A DNA stretch of 64,000 bases from positions 2,343,992 to 2,407,991 of the forward strand of contig NZ_JAGYPJ010000001.1 of the NCBI RefSeq assembly GCF_018343695.1, written 5' to 3'. The DNA comes from Lederbergia citrisecunda. GTDB taxonomy: Bacteria > Bacillota > Bacilli > Bacillales > Bacillaceae_C. Of this stretch, positions 46,707 to 56,475 are shown piece by piece. The notes under the pieces were generated by a model. It made no database searches. It was not told the origin of the DNA and was given only the letters and a program-made list of their open reading frames with translations. A program made the translations under genes and the position numbers. Positions within the stretch are counted from its first letter, which is position 1, and each line of letters starts with the position of its first letter.

Positions 46707-48053
46707 TTAAAAACTGATATATCTACGTGGGTCAACGGCATTAGATTTAGACATATTCCAAAGACCTACGTGGAGTTCAAAATGTAGATGCTGTCCATAT
46801 GAATGTCCAGTATTCCCCATCACGCCTAACTGCTGGCCTTTTGATACGACTTGACCCTCGCTGACACTTCTGCTTCTCATATGAGCATAAACAGTCTCAT
46901 ATGTTTGTCCATTTAAATGATGCACAACAAAAACAACATTACCATAACTGGAAGAAGTGTACGATCTACTTACAACTCCATTTGCTGCGGCTACAATTGG
47001 AACTGGACCGGATGCAGCAATATCTACACCAGCATGCATAGCACCCCAACGGCCTCCGAAACCTGAAGATATGTATCCAACCGCTGGTCTTGAGAACAAT
47101 CCAGATGAGACTGGCGGTTTTGAAACATTGTTAGAACCACTATTACTTTCTTGTCCACTTGTCCCACTATTATTATTATTATTATTATTAGCTGATTCGG
47201 CAGCTTCTCGAGCTTTGCGTTCTTCTTCTGCTTTTCGGGCAGCTTCGGCAGCTATCCGCTTTTCTTCTGCAATTCTATCTTTTTCTAGCGTTATGGCTTT
47301 CTGAAGAGCAACTTCTTGAGCTTTCAATAATTCGGCTTCTTCTTCCATAGACATTTTTTCACTTTCGAGATGCTTCTTCTGAGCAGCTAATTCTTTCATA
47401 ATTTGAGCTTTTTTAGCATTTTGATTTTTCAAATCAGCTTTCAAACTTTCTAATTCTTTAAGCATGTCATTTAAACTAGCAAGCTCTTTTTCTACTTTTT
47501 GCTGATTCGCTTCTAGCATTGCTTGATCTGCTTTTTGTTCTTCTATAATTTCCTTATCGGCGTTCACTAGTGTCGATATAACTGAAATACGATCGATAAA
47601 GTCACCGAAACTCTCTGCACCGAGGAGAACATCAATAAATTTGATGGACCCGCCATTCTGTTGAATGTTTCGAGCACGTTCAAGAAGTAAGTCATTTCTT
47701 TTTTTAATCCGAGTCTTTAAATCTTTAATTTCTTTCTTAAGCTTTTCAATTTCTGCCTTCGTTTCTTCTATTTGGTTTTGCTTTTCAGTAATTTTTTGAT
47801 CGGTATCGGATATTTGTCGTTCAAGCTGCTTCATCTCAGCCTCTAACTCACTTTGGCGATCACTAATATCTGAAATTTCATGGTCTTTTTCCACTATAGA
47901 CTGATTAATATTTGATCTTTTATTTATGACATCTGATTGCTCTTCTTGCAAATCATTTAATGTAGCGGCAGATACGCCTTGGACACTTGTCAAAAGGCCC
48001 CCAAACCCTACTGTTACCGCTAGTGTCATGGAAAGTAACGAACGTCTCTTCAA
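46707..48053 (-). CDS. Coiled-coil M23 peptidoglycan hydrolase/activator (EnvC-like)
   Basis: This 448-residue exported protein has a signal peptide ending near VQGVSA, two long coiled coils (about residues 30-240, and an Ala/Glu/Lys-rich helix to 275), an Asn/Ser-rich linker, and an M23 domain with zinc ligands HAGVDIA and HLHFELH. Placement after ftsX suggests it is the cell-wall enzyme or activator switched by FtsEX, the job done by CwlO in B. subtilis. TTG 48053 with AAGGGG 9 bases upstream starts the signal peptide. Confidence 0.88.
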   Translation of the reverse strand: MKRRSLLSMTLAVTVGFGGLLTSVQGVSAATLNDLQEEQSDVINKRSNINQSIVEKDHEISDISDRQSELEAEMKQLERQISDTDQKITEKQNQIEETKAEIEKLKKEIKDLKTRIKKRNDLLLERARNIQQNGGSIKFIDVLLGAESFGDFIDRISVISTLVNADKEIIEEQKADQAMLEANQQKVEKELASLNDMLKELESLKADLKNQNAKKAQIMKELAAQKKHLESEKMSMEEEAELLKAQEVALQKAITLEKDRIAEEKRIAAEAARKAEEERKAREAAESANNNNNNNSGTSGQESNSGSNNVSKPPVSSGLFSRPAVGYISSGFGGRWGAMHAGVDIAASGPVPIVAAANGVVSRSYTSSSYGNVVFVVHHLNGQTYETVYAHMRSRSVSEGQVVSKGQQLGVMGNTGHSYGQHLHFELHVGLWNMSKSNAVDPRRYISF

Positions 48054-48121
48054 GAATAGTTCCCCTTTCTCCCTCTCACATTCACTCTTTTTAATAGAGC
48101 TTCTGTACAATGATAATAGTT

Positions 48122-49009
48122 TCACACTTTCAAGAATCTTCTTACAGAGATGAAACTGCCCCAGCCGCCAATGATTATTCCAATCAGAAGCATGAGTAGG
48201 CTAACTTCATAAACGAAAGGTGTATAATCCAGCGGTTGAACCAATTGTCGCGGAATTCTCATTTGCATAAAGTCGTAAGCGTAGTAATAACCAGTCGCAA
48301 CAATGCCAATTGGTATGATGGAACCTAGAATTCCAAGCCAGATTCCTTCAAAAAGAAATGGCCATCGTATAAACCAGTTTGTCGCACCTACTAGTTTCAT
48401 TATTTCAATTTCACGTCGTCTAGCGAAAATAGTAATTTTAATCGTATTTGAGATTAGGAACATGGCTGTAAATAACAATCCAATGATAAGGACTAAGCCG
48501 ATGTTTCGACTTGTTTTTAAAACTTTAAACAAATTCTCAACTTTCTTCTCGCCGTACTCAGCTGAGTAAACAAATTCCATTTTGCGAATTTGTTCTGCAA
48601 CGATCGGAGTATCCGTAGGTTTCTTCGTTTTTACGACAAATACATCGTGAAGGGGATTTTCCTGATTTTCTATAAAGTTCCATTCTTTCCCCATTGTTTT
48701 TATTAAATGATTCAGTTCATCTTCCTTAGAAGAGAATTTTACCGATTCGACTAAATCCAATTTTTCGATCTTCTGTCCTAATTTTTCTTCATCTTCTTTT
48801 GATGCAGTCAGTTCTACATGAGTTCTGATTTCTACATCTTTTTCAAGATCAGTAGCAAACTTATTCATATTCATCAAAATGACGAAGAAAACCCCAACTA
48901 ATAATAATGTAACGGTAACAGCACTTACTGAGGCAAACGTCATCCAGCCATTTCGACGTAGACTTTTGAAGCTTTCTCTCAGATGCCGTCGAAGGGTTCT
49001 AGCTTTCAT
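48122..49009 (-). CDS. ftsX: Cell-division ABC transporter permease FtsX
   Basis: This 295-residue protein has a cytoplasmic N terminus (RTLRRHLRESFKSLRRNGW), four membrane helices and a large extracellular loop after helix 1 that should contact the cell-wall hydrolase. IFARRREIEIMKLVGATNWFIRWPF marks the FtsX core. ATG 49009 overlaps the ftsE end by 11 bases; the longer frame 19 codons upstream is unlikely. Confidence 0.95.
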   Translation of the reverse strand: MKARTLRRHLRESFKSLRRNGWMTFASVSAVTVTLLLVGVFFVILMNMNKFATDLEKDVEIRTHVELTASKEDEEKLGQKIEKLDLVESVKFSSKEDELNHLIKTMGKEWNFIENQENPLHDVFVVKTKKPTDTPIVAEQIRKMEFVYSAEYGEKKVENLFKVLKTSRNIGLVLIIGLLFTAMFLISNTIKITIFARRREIEIMKLVGATNWFIRWPFLFEGIWLGILGSIIPIGIVATGYYYAYDFMQMRIPRQLVQPLDYTPFVYEVSLLMLLIGIIIGGWGSFISVRRFLKV

Positions 49010-49685
49010 ATCCGTATTCCCCCCGCTGTTCATCGCGGACAATTCTTCCGCTTTCAATCGCAACAACTCTATGTTTAATTGTGTTTACAATCTCTTTATT
49101 ATGAGTAGCCATAATAATCGTAGTGCCCTTCATGTTAATTTCCTTTAATAGATTCATAATATCCCATGAAGTATCCGGATCTAAGTTACCAGTAGGCTCG
49201 TCCGCAATAACAAGTTTTGGATTATTGACGATTGATCTCGCAATTGAGACGCGTTGCTGCTCTCCACCAGAAAGTTCTGTTGGTAGCATACGAACTTTGT
49301 GCTTTAATCCAACCATTGCTAAAACGTCCATCACCCTTTTTTTAATATCTTTAGGACGTTGTTCTATTACTTCAAGAGCAAAGGCTACATTTTCAAAAAC
49401 TGTAAGTGTTGGAAGAAGCCTAAAGTCTTGAAATACAACACCAATATTTCTACGCAAAAACGGGACATGTCGATTTTTAAGTTTCGTTAAATCGACGCCA
49501 TTCACGGTAATTGTTCCTGATGTAGGTTTTTCTTCCCTATACATCATCTTGATAAAGGTAGATTTTCCCGCACCGCTAGGTCCAACGACATAAATAAATT
49601 CACCTTGGTTAATGCGGATGTTCAATCCATTAGCGGCAACGATGCCATTCGAGTATTTTTTTATTACATCCTGCATTTCAATCAT
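48999..49685 (-). CDS. ftsE: Cell-division ATP-binding protein FtsE
   Basis: This 228-residue ATPase has Walker A GPSGAGKST, signature LSGGEQQR, Walker B LVIADEPTGNLD and H-loop MATHNKEI. With FtsX it converts ATP hydrolysis into a signal to extracellular hydrolases. It starts the ftsE-ftsX-M23 cluster, and the upstream 49686-49997 stretch is AT-rich with no other gene. Confidence 0.96.
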   Translation of the reverse strand: MIEMQDVIKKYSNGIVAANGLNIRINQGEFIYVVGPSGAGKSTFIKMMYREEKPTSGTITVNGVDLTKLKNRHVPFLRRNIGVVFQDFRLLPTLTVFENVAFALEVIEQRPKDIKKRVMDVLAMVGLKHKVRMLPTELSGGEQQRVSIARSIVNNPKLVIADEPTGNLDPDTSWDIMNLLKEINMKGTTIIMATHNKEIVNTIKHRVVAIESGRIVRDEQRGEYGYES

Positions 49686-49997
49686 GTCATCACCTGGTTC
49701 CTAACCCTCTTGTCCAATAGCCAAATTGTCCTACTACGGATTTTGCCAATATGAAAAAAAGTTGGTTTATTTTAGTAGTTTTTCTGTTTTCTCGCGAATA
49801 TTTTATTTGAGCGAAAAAAACCGCTGCGTTCTGTCGCTTGCTGGCGAAAAATGAACCCAAACCTATTATAACATCAGATATTAATATGTTAAGGGATAAT
49901 TATATTACAGTTTCATTTCAAATTTGTCGTTTTTCTACTTAATTTTACCATTTTTGTAGTTTTATATCACTAGGTCATTCGTTCTGTATCTAAAAGA

Positions 49998-50222
49998 ACA
50001 AAAGCGCAAGCGCCTGTTCAGCGGCGTACAGGCCCACAGGATGTGGCAACGTCGACGTTCCTCTTTAGGGTTGTGACGAGATAAAGGAAACACGGTGAGC
50101 CACGAAAAGCGGAAGGCGCCCGATCAGCCCCGACAAGCAAATGTTCTGAGGCAAAAAAGTCGCTCTTTGACTTTATTGCCTCAGAACATTTGACCTCGAG
50201 GGGCTGGCGCTGAAGCTAGACG
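49998..50222. repeat. Two abutting dispersed repeats with a long hairpin
   Basis: The first (from 49998) starts AAAAGCGCAAGCGCCTG and has GGCGTACAGG; the second (50104-50222) starts GAAAAGCGGAAGGCGCC and ends GCTAGACGGG. The second folds on itself: AAATGTTCTGAGGCAA (50139) pairs with TTGCCTCAGAACATTT (to 50191), with outer GCCCC/GGGGC and GCGCC/GGCGC pairs. It lies in the 635-bp gap between ftsE and the small acidic gene. Confidence 0.7.
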
Positions 50223-50289
50223 GGAACTATCTTCTTATGAGTTATCCACCAAGTTCCAATTTATAATTTCCTAGTAAACGATAAAAAAA

Positions 50290-50317
50290 CAAAACATGAA
50301 GTTGTTTTCATGTTTTG
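50290..50317 (-). terminator. Terminator of the small acidic gene
   Basis: On the minus strand CAAAACATGAA / TTCATGTTTTG (11 bp, 6-nt loop) is followed by T7. Confidence 0.85.
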
Positions 50318-50320
50318 CTT

Positions 50321-50512
50321 TTACTCATCTTCAGTTATTACTTCAATCGGAATTTCTGTAAAGGTTTCATGTTCTTGTAAAGACTCGTCCGTATCTGAAG
50401 ATTCTTTACCTTTATTGTGGCTTGAGGACTCTTCTGCTTCTGCTCCGACTCCAAACTCCTTTTTTATCCCTTTCATATCCTCTTTTATTTGATCCGAAAT
50501 TTCTTTCGGCAT
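50321..50512 (-). CDS. Small acidic protein of unknown function
   Basis: This 63-residue, very acidic, hydrophilic protein starts MPKEISDQIKEDMKGIKKEF, followed by a Ser/Glu/Asp-rich tail likely to be disordered. AGGGAAG precedes ATG 50512 and a strong terminator follows, which supports a real gene. The longer frame (18 more codons) overlaps a plus-strand gene remnant. No family recognised. Confidence 0.55.
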   Translation of the reverse strand: MPKEISDQIKEDMKGIKKEFGVGAEAEESSSHNKGKESSDTDESLQEHETFTEIPIEVITEDE

Positions 50513-50687
50513 TACTTCCCTGCCATTTGTTGCACCTAACCAGCATATTGATACTTTTCTGGCCAATAAGCAAAATCAAGGATTTGGTGAGGAAAACGGA
50601 GATTTTAGTTTTGCGAATGTACCATTGATTTTATTGAATGACACTGATTTAACGGATTCGAATTCGGTTAAGGTGAGTGCGGTTTAA
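50493..50687 (+). pseudogene. 3'-end remnant of an unknown gene
   Basis: A 64-codon plus-strand frame without a start codon reads like protein: APNQHIDTFLANKQNQGFGE, then NGDFSFANVPLILLNDTDLT and DSNSVKVSAV before the stop. The 5' part is missing or replaced by the antisense small acidic gene. I do not recognise the family. Its stop abuts the hairpin at 50690. Confidence 0.4.
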
Positions 50688-50689
50688 TA

Positions 50690-50726
50690 AAAAAGGATGC
50701 GACTGTATTTTATTAGCGCATCCTTT
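50690..50726. terminator. Terminator of cccB
   Basis: AAAGGATGCG (50692-50701) pairs with CGCATCCTTT (50717-50726). On the minus strand TTTTTATT follows, ending cccB 5 bases past its stop. Confidence 0.85.
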
Positions 50727-50730
50727 AGCA

Positions 50731-51060
50731 TTATTTTTTCTCTGACAACCAGGTAGCAACTTTATCTGCATCATCGCCTTTAATTAGGTTACCTGGCATA
50801 CCTGGTCTACCTTCTTGAATCGTCTTCAAAATATCGTCCTTTGAAAGCTGAGCACCGATGTGATCTAAGGCTGGACCATTTCGCCCTTCTAGATTATCTC
50901 CATGACATGAAATACAGTTTTTCTTTACGATCGCTTCAGCATCATTTGTAGCCGTTCCACCAGCATTATTATTATTATTCGCATTATTTCCGGCGCCACA
51001 AGCAGCAAGGCCAAGAGCCAGCGTAATTCCCATAAACAAACCAATTATTTTTTTCTTCAA
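50731..51060 (-). CDS. cccB: Cytochrome c-551 lipoprotein
   Basis: This 109-residue protein has a lipoprotein signal ending LAACGAG (lipobox LAAC), an Asn/Gly linker and a class I cytochrome c domain with heme motif CISCH and axial Met in RPGMPGNLI. It carries electrons at the outer membrane face to terminal oxidases. The start is TTG with AAAGGAG 8 bases upstream. Position next to ftsE and prfB matches B. subtilis cccB. Confidence 0.93.
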   Translation of the reverse strand: MKKKIIGLFMGITLALGLAACGAGNNANNNNNAGGTATNDAEAIVKKNCISCHGDNLEGRNGPALDHIGAQLSKDDILKTIQEGRPGMPGNLIKGDDADKVATWLSEKK

Positions 51061-51299
51061 AATACATACTCCTTTCCATATCTAGCGTAATTTTAGTATA
51101 CCAACAATCCACTGATTTAAAACGAATTAAGCACCCTACAAACATATATATTATTGGAAAAATTTGCAGAGAACCCTTATACAGTATAGCTTTCCCTCAT
51201 TTGTAGCTAATATGTGAAATCTTGTATTGTTTAATGGTTTATTACTAAATTTTCGAAATGGGATTTAGGCCTATATCTTATTTCGTTCTAAAATAGAGT

Positions 51300-51510
51300 G
51301 AATGCAGGTACCATTTGTGACAAAAACTCGTTTACATTCCCGTATCGAGAAAATGCGGGAATCAATCGGGCCAATAATCCGATTTCCTTCCTGCATTGGT
51401 GAAATGCGAGTATTATTTGTAACAAATTCTCAATTTCGTTCCCACACCAGGAAATTACGGGAACCAATTGTGACTATTGCTATTATTCGTTCTTGATCCT
51501 ACGAATGCGC
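51300..51510. repeat. Degenerate tandem repeat, 50-51-bp period (about 4 copies)
   Basis: AATGC-type unit starts fall at 51301, 51352, 51403, 51453 (AATTAC) and 51504. Units share GAAATGCGGGAA ... ATTTGT(G/A)AC-type and TTCC(C/T)GCAT segments, the last two allowing AATGCGGGAA / TTCCTGCATT hairpins. It lies in the 595-bp gap between the NERD gene and cccB, in which I see no other gene. Confidence 0.6.
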
Positions 51511-51655
51511 TTGTATAAAAATTGATTTCGATTGAGACAGAAACCGTTAATAAACAAATTTTACTGTTCCTTTACTCTTTCGTAGTAAGAAACCTTTCCA
51601 ATCCCCTTATGGATGAATTTTTTTAATAAAATCTTTCGAATCGTTTTCCTCGTCT

Positions 51656-52480
51656 TTATCCATTACACCAATCAAAAATTATACTTGTTGTAATTTTTCG
51701 TTCTGGAAAAAGAAGAGTAAATTCGTCTACGCTCCGTAAAATCGCGGAATGTATATCCTCTAGAGCCCCACAATTTTTACATAATAAAACCATCTTTTTG
51801 CTTTCAAGATTAAACGAACGACAATTAGCACAGATTATCCCCTTGCGAAGTTCATTATAGGTATAATTTGGTGATTTCGAATAAAGTGATACGTTCTTAT
51901 GAAGAGAAACAAGTTTCTTAGCTAACCTCATATGGTGTTGATTTATTTTTGTTGGAATTTTCTCTAGCTTTGCGAAAAAGCGATTTAATTGGTTTGGGAA
52001 AATAATAGGGAGATTTCTTGGGGCGTTATATAAATAGAACTCAGGATTAACGTAGACAATGTAGGATTCAATGGGGATGTTATATCCGTGGTCTTGAAGC
52101 ATGCGGTGGAAAAGGGATTCAGTTCGTTCCAACTGATTTATTGGATTCTGGACAGGGCTTCCGTTAATGTAAAACCATTTATCGTCTTCAATATAATAAT
52201 CTCCTTCATGATTTTTAATCTCAAATAATAATAAAGGTTTTTGGGTTATTAGTATCGAATCAATTTGGAAATTCGCATTATTACTTTCTAACTGTAAATC
52301 ATTGAGTACCAACCATTCTTTCGATAATTGATCCACTCTTTCGTTGAAGAGCCACTCACCTTCATAACCTTTTTCAAGTCTGACCAGTTGAGCAGAATCA
52401 TCGACCGATAATATCTTCCTGCTTTTTACAATCCTATAAGCTTTCAATTCATCACTTACAACTCTCGGTTTGATATTCAT
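51656..52480 (-). CDS. NERD-domain protein with C-terminal zinc ribbon
   Basis: This 274-residue protein has a nuclease-related domain: EWLVLNDLQLESNNANFQID-type strand, LLLFEIKNHEGDYYIEDDKW core (about 95-125) and a conserved NPINQLERTESLF. The C terminus has CANC and CKNC, a likely zinc ribbon. NERD proteins resemble restriction endonucleases, but cellular roles are mostly unknown. ATG 52480 with GAGGATG is preferred to the frame start 30 codons earlier. It is inserted between prfB and cccB. Confidence 0.85.
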   Translation of the reverse strand: MNIKPRVVSDELKAYRIVKSRKILSVDDSAQLVRLEKGYEGEWLFNERVDQLSKEWLVLNDLQLESNNANFQIDSILITQKPLLLFEIKNHEGDYYIEDDKWFYINGSPVQNPINQLERTESLFHRMLQDHGYNIPIESYIVYVNPEFYLYNAPRNLPIIFPNQLNRFFAKLEKIPTKINQHHMRLAKKLVSLHKNVSLYSKSPNYTYNELRKGIICANCRSFNLESKKMVLLCKNCGALEDIHSAILRSVDEFTLLFPERKITTSIIFDWCNG

Positions 52481-52537
52481 TTTCCACATCCTCTTTATGT
52501 AATTATCATTATTGTAGCAAGTCCAATTCATTAAAAA

Positions 52538-52562
52538 AAGCAGCCGAACGATTCGGCTGCTT
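52538..52562 (-). terminator. Terminator of prfB
   Basis: AAGCAGCCGAA / TTCGGCTGCTT, tight loop, with T7 on the minus strand, 8 bases past the prfB stop. Confidence 0.92.
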
Positions 52563-52569
52563 CTACTCA

Positions 52570-53668
52570 TTATATTCTCGACCTTAAATATGCATTAATA
52601 AAAATATCAATATCACCGTCTGTAACGGCTTGAACGTTTCCAACCTCGGTATTCGTTCGATGGTCTTTTACCATAGAATATGGATGGAATACATATGAAC
52701 GAATTTGGCTTCCCCAGCCAATTTCTTTTTGAACTCCGCGGATTTCAGCAAGTTGTTTTTCTTTTTGTTCCATTTCAAGCTGATACAATTTAGCTTTTAA
52801 CATATTCATTGCTTTTTCACGGTTTTTAATTTGTGATCTTTCATTTTGACACGTCACAACTGTACCTGTTGGAATATGCGTAATTCGAACGGCGGAATCC
52901 GTTGTATTAACGTGCTGACCACCTGCTCCACTTGAACGGTACGTATCAATTTTTAGATCTTCAGAACGAATATCAATTTCGATATCATCCGTAAACTCAG
53001 GCATTACTTCGCAAGAAACGAAGGATGTATGTCTGCGGCCAGATGAATCGAAAGGTGAAATACGAACGAGACGATGAACGCCTTTTTCAGCCTTTAAATA
53101 TCCGTAAGCATTGTGCCCTTTAATCAATAACGTTACGCTTTTTATCCCCGCTTCATCACCAGGTAAATAATCAAGCGTTTCTACTTTAAAACCTTTTTTC
53201 TCTGCCCAGCGTGTATACATACGCAGAAGGATAGAGCCCCAATCTTGAGATTCTGTACCACCTGCACCTGGATGAAGCTCTAAAATGGCATTATTTTTAT
53301 CATAAGGTTCACTTAATAAAAGCTGAAGTTCAAAGTCGTTTAAACGACCGACAAGTTCTTTTAACTCGGATTCGAGCTCTTTTTCTAATTCTGGATCATT
53401 TTCCTCTTTCACGAGCTCATGAGTAAGTTCCAAATTTTCTTGCGTTTCAAGCAATTCCTTATATTCACCAACAAGATCTTTTAGGCTATTTGCCTCATTG
53501 ATTACCGTTTGCGCAGCTTGCTGATCATCCCAGAATCCGGGTTCCAGCATTCTTTCATCTAGTTCGGCTATTCGTGTCTCTTTTTCGTCTAAGTCAAAGA
53601 GACCCCCTAAAATCGGCTAAGCGTGATGCCGTTTTTTCAAGTTCCGTTCTTACTTCAAATAATTCCAT
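52570..53668 (-). CDS. prfB: Peptide chain release factor 2, with programmed +1 frameshift
   Basis: RF2 ends translation at UGA and UAA. The gene is two frames: 24 codons from ATG 53668 ([20 protein letters not shown] then RGSL) to a TGA at 53594-53596, then +1 frame from GAC for 341 residues, 365 in total. The shift site is AGGGGG then TCT CTT TGA C, the classic autoregulatory RF2 frameshift with internal Shine-Dalgarno. SGAGGQHVN (peptidyl hydrolysis) and [14 protein letters not shown] (stop recognition) are present. GAGGTGG precedes the ATG. Confidence 0.97.
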
Positions 53669-53722
53669 TTACTTCCACCTCAAAATATGGGATTTCTTGC
53701 TGATTAAAAAAACGTAAGTGCC

Positions 53723-53762
53723 ATGACCGTCCACGTTTCCACTAATGGGGGTCGACGGCCAT
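53723..53762 (-). terminator. Probable terminator of secA
   Basis: On the minus strand ATGGCCGTC pairs with GACGGTCAT (one G-U) across a 22-nt loop, followed a little later by GTTTTTTTA. It lies between secA and prfB. Confidence 0.5.
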
Positions 53763-53791
53763 TTATTGATTTATCATTAGTAGCGATTGAC

Positions 53792-56305
53792 CTACGCCAA
53801 CCTTCCATGGCAATTCTTATATTTTTTCCCGCTTCCACAAGGGCACGGCGCATTGCGGCCGATGCTTTCCTCTTTACGGACTGGCTTTCTTTTTACCTCT
53901 CCGCCTTCTTCCTTCGGATTCACTGCTTGGCCTTTTGCAACTTCCTCACGTTGTAAGTTATTGCGAATTTCTGCCTTCATGACGTATTTTGCAGTATCTT
54001 CCTCAATTGCGGTAACCATGCTCTCAAACATAGCATAACCTTCAGCTTGGTATTCTCTAAGTGGGTCAATTTGACCGTAGGCACGTAAATGAATACCTTG
54101 TCTAAGCTGCTCCATCGCGTCAATATGGTCAATCCATTTTGTATCAACAGAACGAAGTAAAATGACTTTTTCAAACTCGCGCATCTGCTCTGGTGTTAAG
54201 TATTCTTCTTTTTGATCGTAACGAATTTTTAGTTTATCAAAAATGAAAACAACCATTTCTTCCGGTTCTTTACGCTTTAAATCATCTGCAGTAATATCGC
54301 CTTCAGGAAGCAGGTTCGCATTCACATAATCGATAATGCCTTGTAAGTTCCATTGTTCTTCTTCCTCGTTTGAAGGAGTATGGACAGATACCGCTCGTTC
54401 AATAACGGAAACGATCATCTTCTCTATTATGTCCCGTAGATTTTCTGATTCCATAACGTCATTACGTTGTTGATAAATGATTTCACGTTGTTGACGTAAA
54501 ACATCATCGTATTGAAGAAGCTGCTTACGAGCGTCAAAGTTATTACCTTCAACACGTTTTTGTGCAGATTCTACTGCTTTTGAAACCATTCTGCTTTGAA
54601 TTGGTTGGGAATCATCCATACCAAGTCTTTGCATCATGTTTTTCATATTATCTGATCCAAATCGTCTCATTAATTCGTCTTCCATAGACAAATAAAATTG
54701 CGTAATCCCTGGATCTCCTTGACGACCGGAACGTCCCCTTAACTGATTATCAATCCGTCGAGATTCATGACGTTCGGTTCCGACAACCGCTAAACCGCCT
54801 AATTCTTTTACGCCTTCACCAAGCTTAATATCGGTACCACGACCTGCCATGTTCGTAGCAATCGTTACAGCACCAGCTTGCCCAGCTTCTATAATAATTT
54901 CAGCTTCGCGACCATGGTTTTTAGCATTTAATACATTATGCTTTATTCCCTTTTTTTGTAAAAGTGAAGAGATGAGCTCTGACGTTTCAATTGCGACTGT
55001 ACCTACAAGCACAGGTTGGCCGTTTTGATGACGCTCAGCTATATCTTCAACTACCGCACGGAATTTACCATCCATTGATGCATAAATTAAATCTGGACGG
55101 TCATCTCTCGTAATAGGTTTGTTCGTTGGAATCGCAATAACGCGCATATTATAAATGTTGCGGAATTCTTCTTCTTCTGTTTTAGCTGTTCCCGTCATCC
55201 CGGCAAGCTTTTCGTACATACGGAAATAGTTCTGGAATGTAATTGTCGCCATCGTCATTGATTCATTTTGAATCTCAACGCCTTCTTTAGCTTCAATTGC
55301 CTGATGAAGCCCATCACTAAAACGACGGCCCTTCATGAGACGACCCGTAAATTGGTCAACAATGACGATTTCGCCATCTTGAACAACATAATCCACATCA
55401 AGATGCATGCTAGCTTGTGCTTTTAAAGCTTGGTTAAGATGGTGATTTAACGTCACATGTGAGATATCGAATAAGTTATCGATTTTAAACGCACGTTCAG
55501 CTTTATTGATTCCTTCTTCTGTTAACTGAACCCCTTTTGTTTTTTCATCATACGTATAATCCTCATCTTTTTTCAGCATGTTGACGAAAGAATTTGCTTG
55601 CATATACAATTGTGTAGATTTTTGAGCTTGCCCCGAAATAATTAATGGCGTTCTCGCTTCATCAATTAAAATGGAGTCGACTTCGTCAATGACTGCATAA
55701 TGCAAAGGTCTTTGAACTTTTTGCTCAGAATAAAGCACCATATTATCACGTAGATAGTCAAAACCAAATTCATTATTAGTACCATACGTAATATCTGCTG
55801 CATATGATTCTTGTTTTTCTTCCTTAGACATACTATTTAAATTGAGTCCAACAGTCAAACCTAAAAACTGATATAGCTCTCCCATTTCTGTCGCGTCACG
55901 ATTCGCTAAATATTCATTGACCGTAACGACGTGAACGCCTTTACCAGTAAGCGCATTTAAATAAACTGGCATTGTAGCAGTGAGAGTTTTACCTTCCCCA
56001 GTTTTCATCTCAGAGATATTTCCTTCGTGAAGCGCGGCTCCACCCATGAGCTGGACAGGATAAGGATAGAGACCTAGAACACGTCTAGCTCCTTCACGAA
56101 CAACAGCAAATGCTTCTACTAAAAGACTATCAAGAGACTCTCCTTTTTGATATCTTTCTTTAAATTCTGCCGTTTTTTCTCGCAAGTCGTCATCCGATTT
56201 TCTTTCCATTTCTGACTCTAATGCTTGAATGTTTTCAGCAATCTTTTCCAAGCGCTTAATTTCACGCGTATTAAGATCAAATAATTTATTTAAAAAAGCC
56301 ACCAT
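53792..56305 (-). CDS. secA: Protein translocase ATPase SecA
   Basis: This 837-residue motor drives preprotein export through SecYEG. Walker [16 protein letters not shown]-box [20 protein letters not shown], motif [15 protein letters not shown] and the helical scaffold/wing domains are normal. The C-terminal SEC-C zinc motif [14 protein letters not shown] is intact. GGGAG lies before the ATG. It is upstream of prfB as in B. subtilis. Confidence 0.98.
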   Translation of the reverse strand: MVAFLNKLFDLNTREIKRLEKIAENIQALESEMERKSDDDLREKTAEFKERYQKGESLDSLLVEAFAVVREGARRVLGLYPYPVQLMGGAALHEGNISEMKTGEGKTLTATMPVYLNALTGKGVHVVTVNEYLANRDATEMGELYQFLGLTVGLNLNSMSKEEKQESYAADITYGTNNEFGFDYLRDNMVLYSEQKVQRPLHYAVIDEVDSILIDEARTPLIISGQAQKSTQLYMQANSFVNMLKKDEDYTYDEKTKGVQLTEEGINKAERAFKIDNLFDISHVTLNHHLNQALKAQASMHLDVDYVVQDGEIVIVDQFTGRLMKGRRFSDGLHQAIEAKEGVEIQNESMTMATITFQNYFRMYEKLAGMTGTAKTEEEEFRNIYNMRVIAIPTNKPITRDDRPDLIYASMDGKFRAVVEDIAERHQNGQPVLVGTVAIETSELISSLLQKKGIKHNVLNAKNHGREAEIIIEAGQAGAVTIATNMAGRGTDIKLGEGVKELGGLAVVGTERHESRRIDNQLRGRSGRQGDPGITQFYLSMEDELMRRFGSDNMKNMMQRLGMDDSQPIQSRMVSKAVESAQKRVEGNNFDARKQLLQYDDVLRQQREIIYQQRNDVMESENLRDIIEKMIVSVIERAVSVHTPSNEEEEQWNLQGIIDYVNANLLPEGDITADDLKRKEPEEMVVFIFDKLKIRYDQKEEYLTPEQMREFEKVILLRSVDTKWIDHIDAMEQLRQGIHLRAYGQIDPLREYQAEGYAMFESMVTAIEEDTAKYVMKAEIRNNLQREEVAKGQAVNPKEEGGEVKRKPVRKEESIGRNAPCPCGSGKKYKNCHGRLA

Positions 56306-56475
56306 ATATAGAACGCTCCCTTACATATAAAATTCGGCGAAATAAACAGTAAAATCGAGGATACGTTACACAGATTTAGCCCAAAATAACTACTTCTGCC
56401 TTATAATCTTATCACTATCGGCTTTTCATGACAACAAGTGAGCCGCATAGCGAATCTATCGACTTGCTTCATCTT

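Noticed and set aside
47926-48153. Plus-strand frame opposite the start of the M23 gene
   Set aside because: Antisense shadow; composition follows the signal-peptide region of the real gene.
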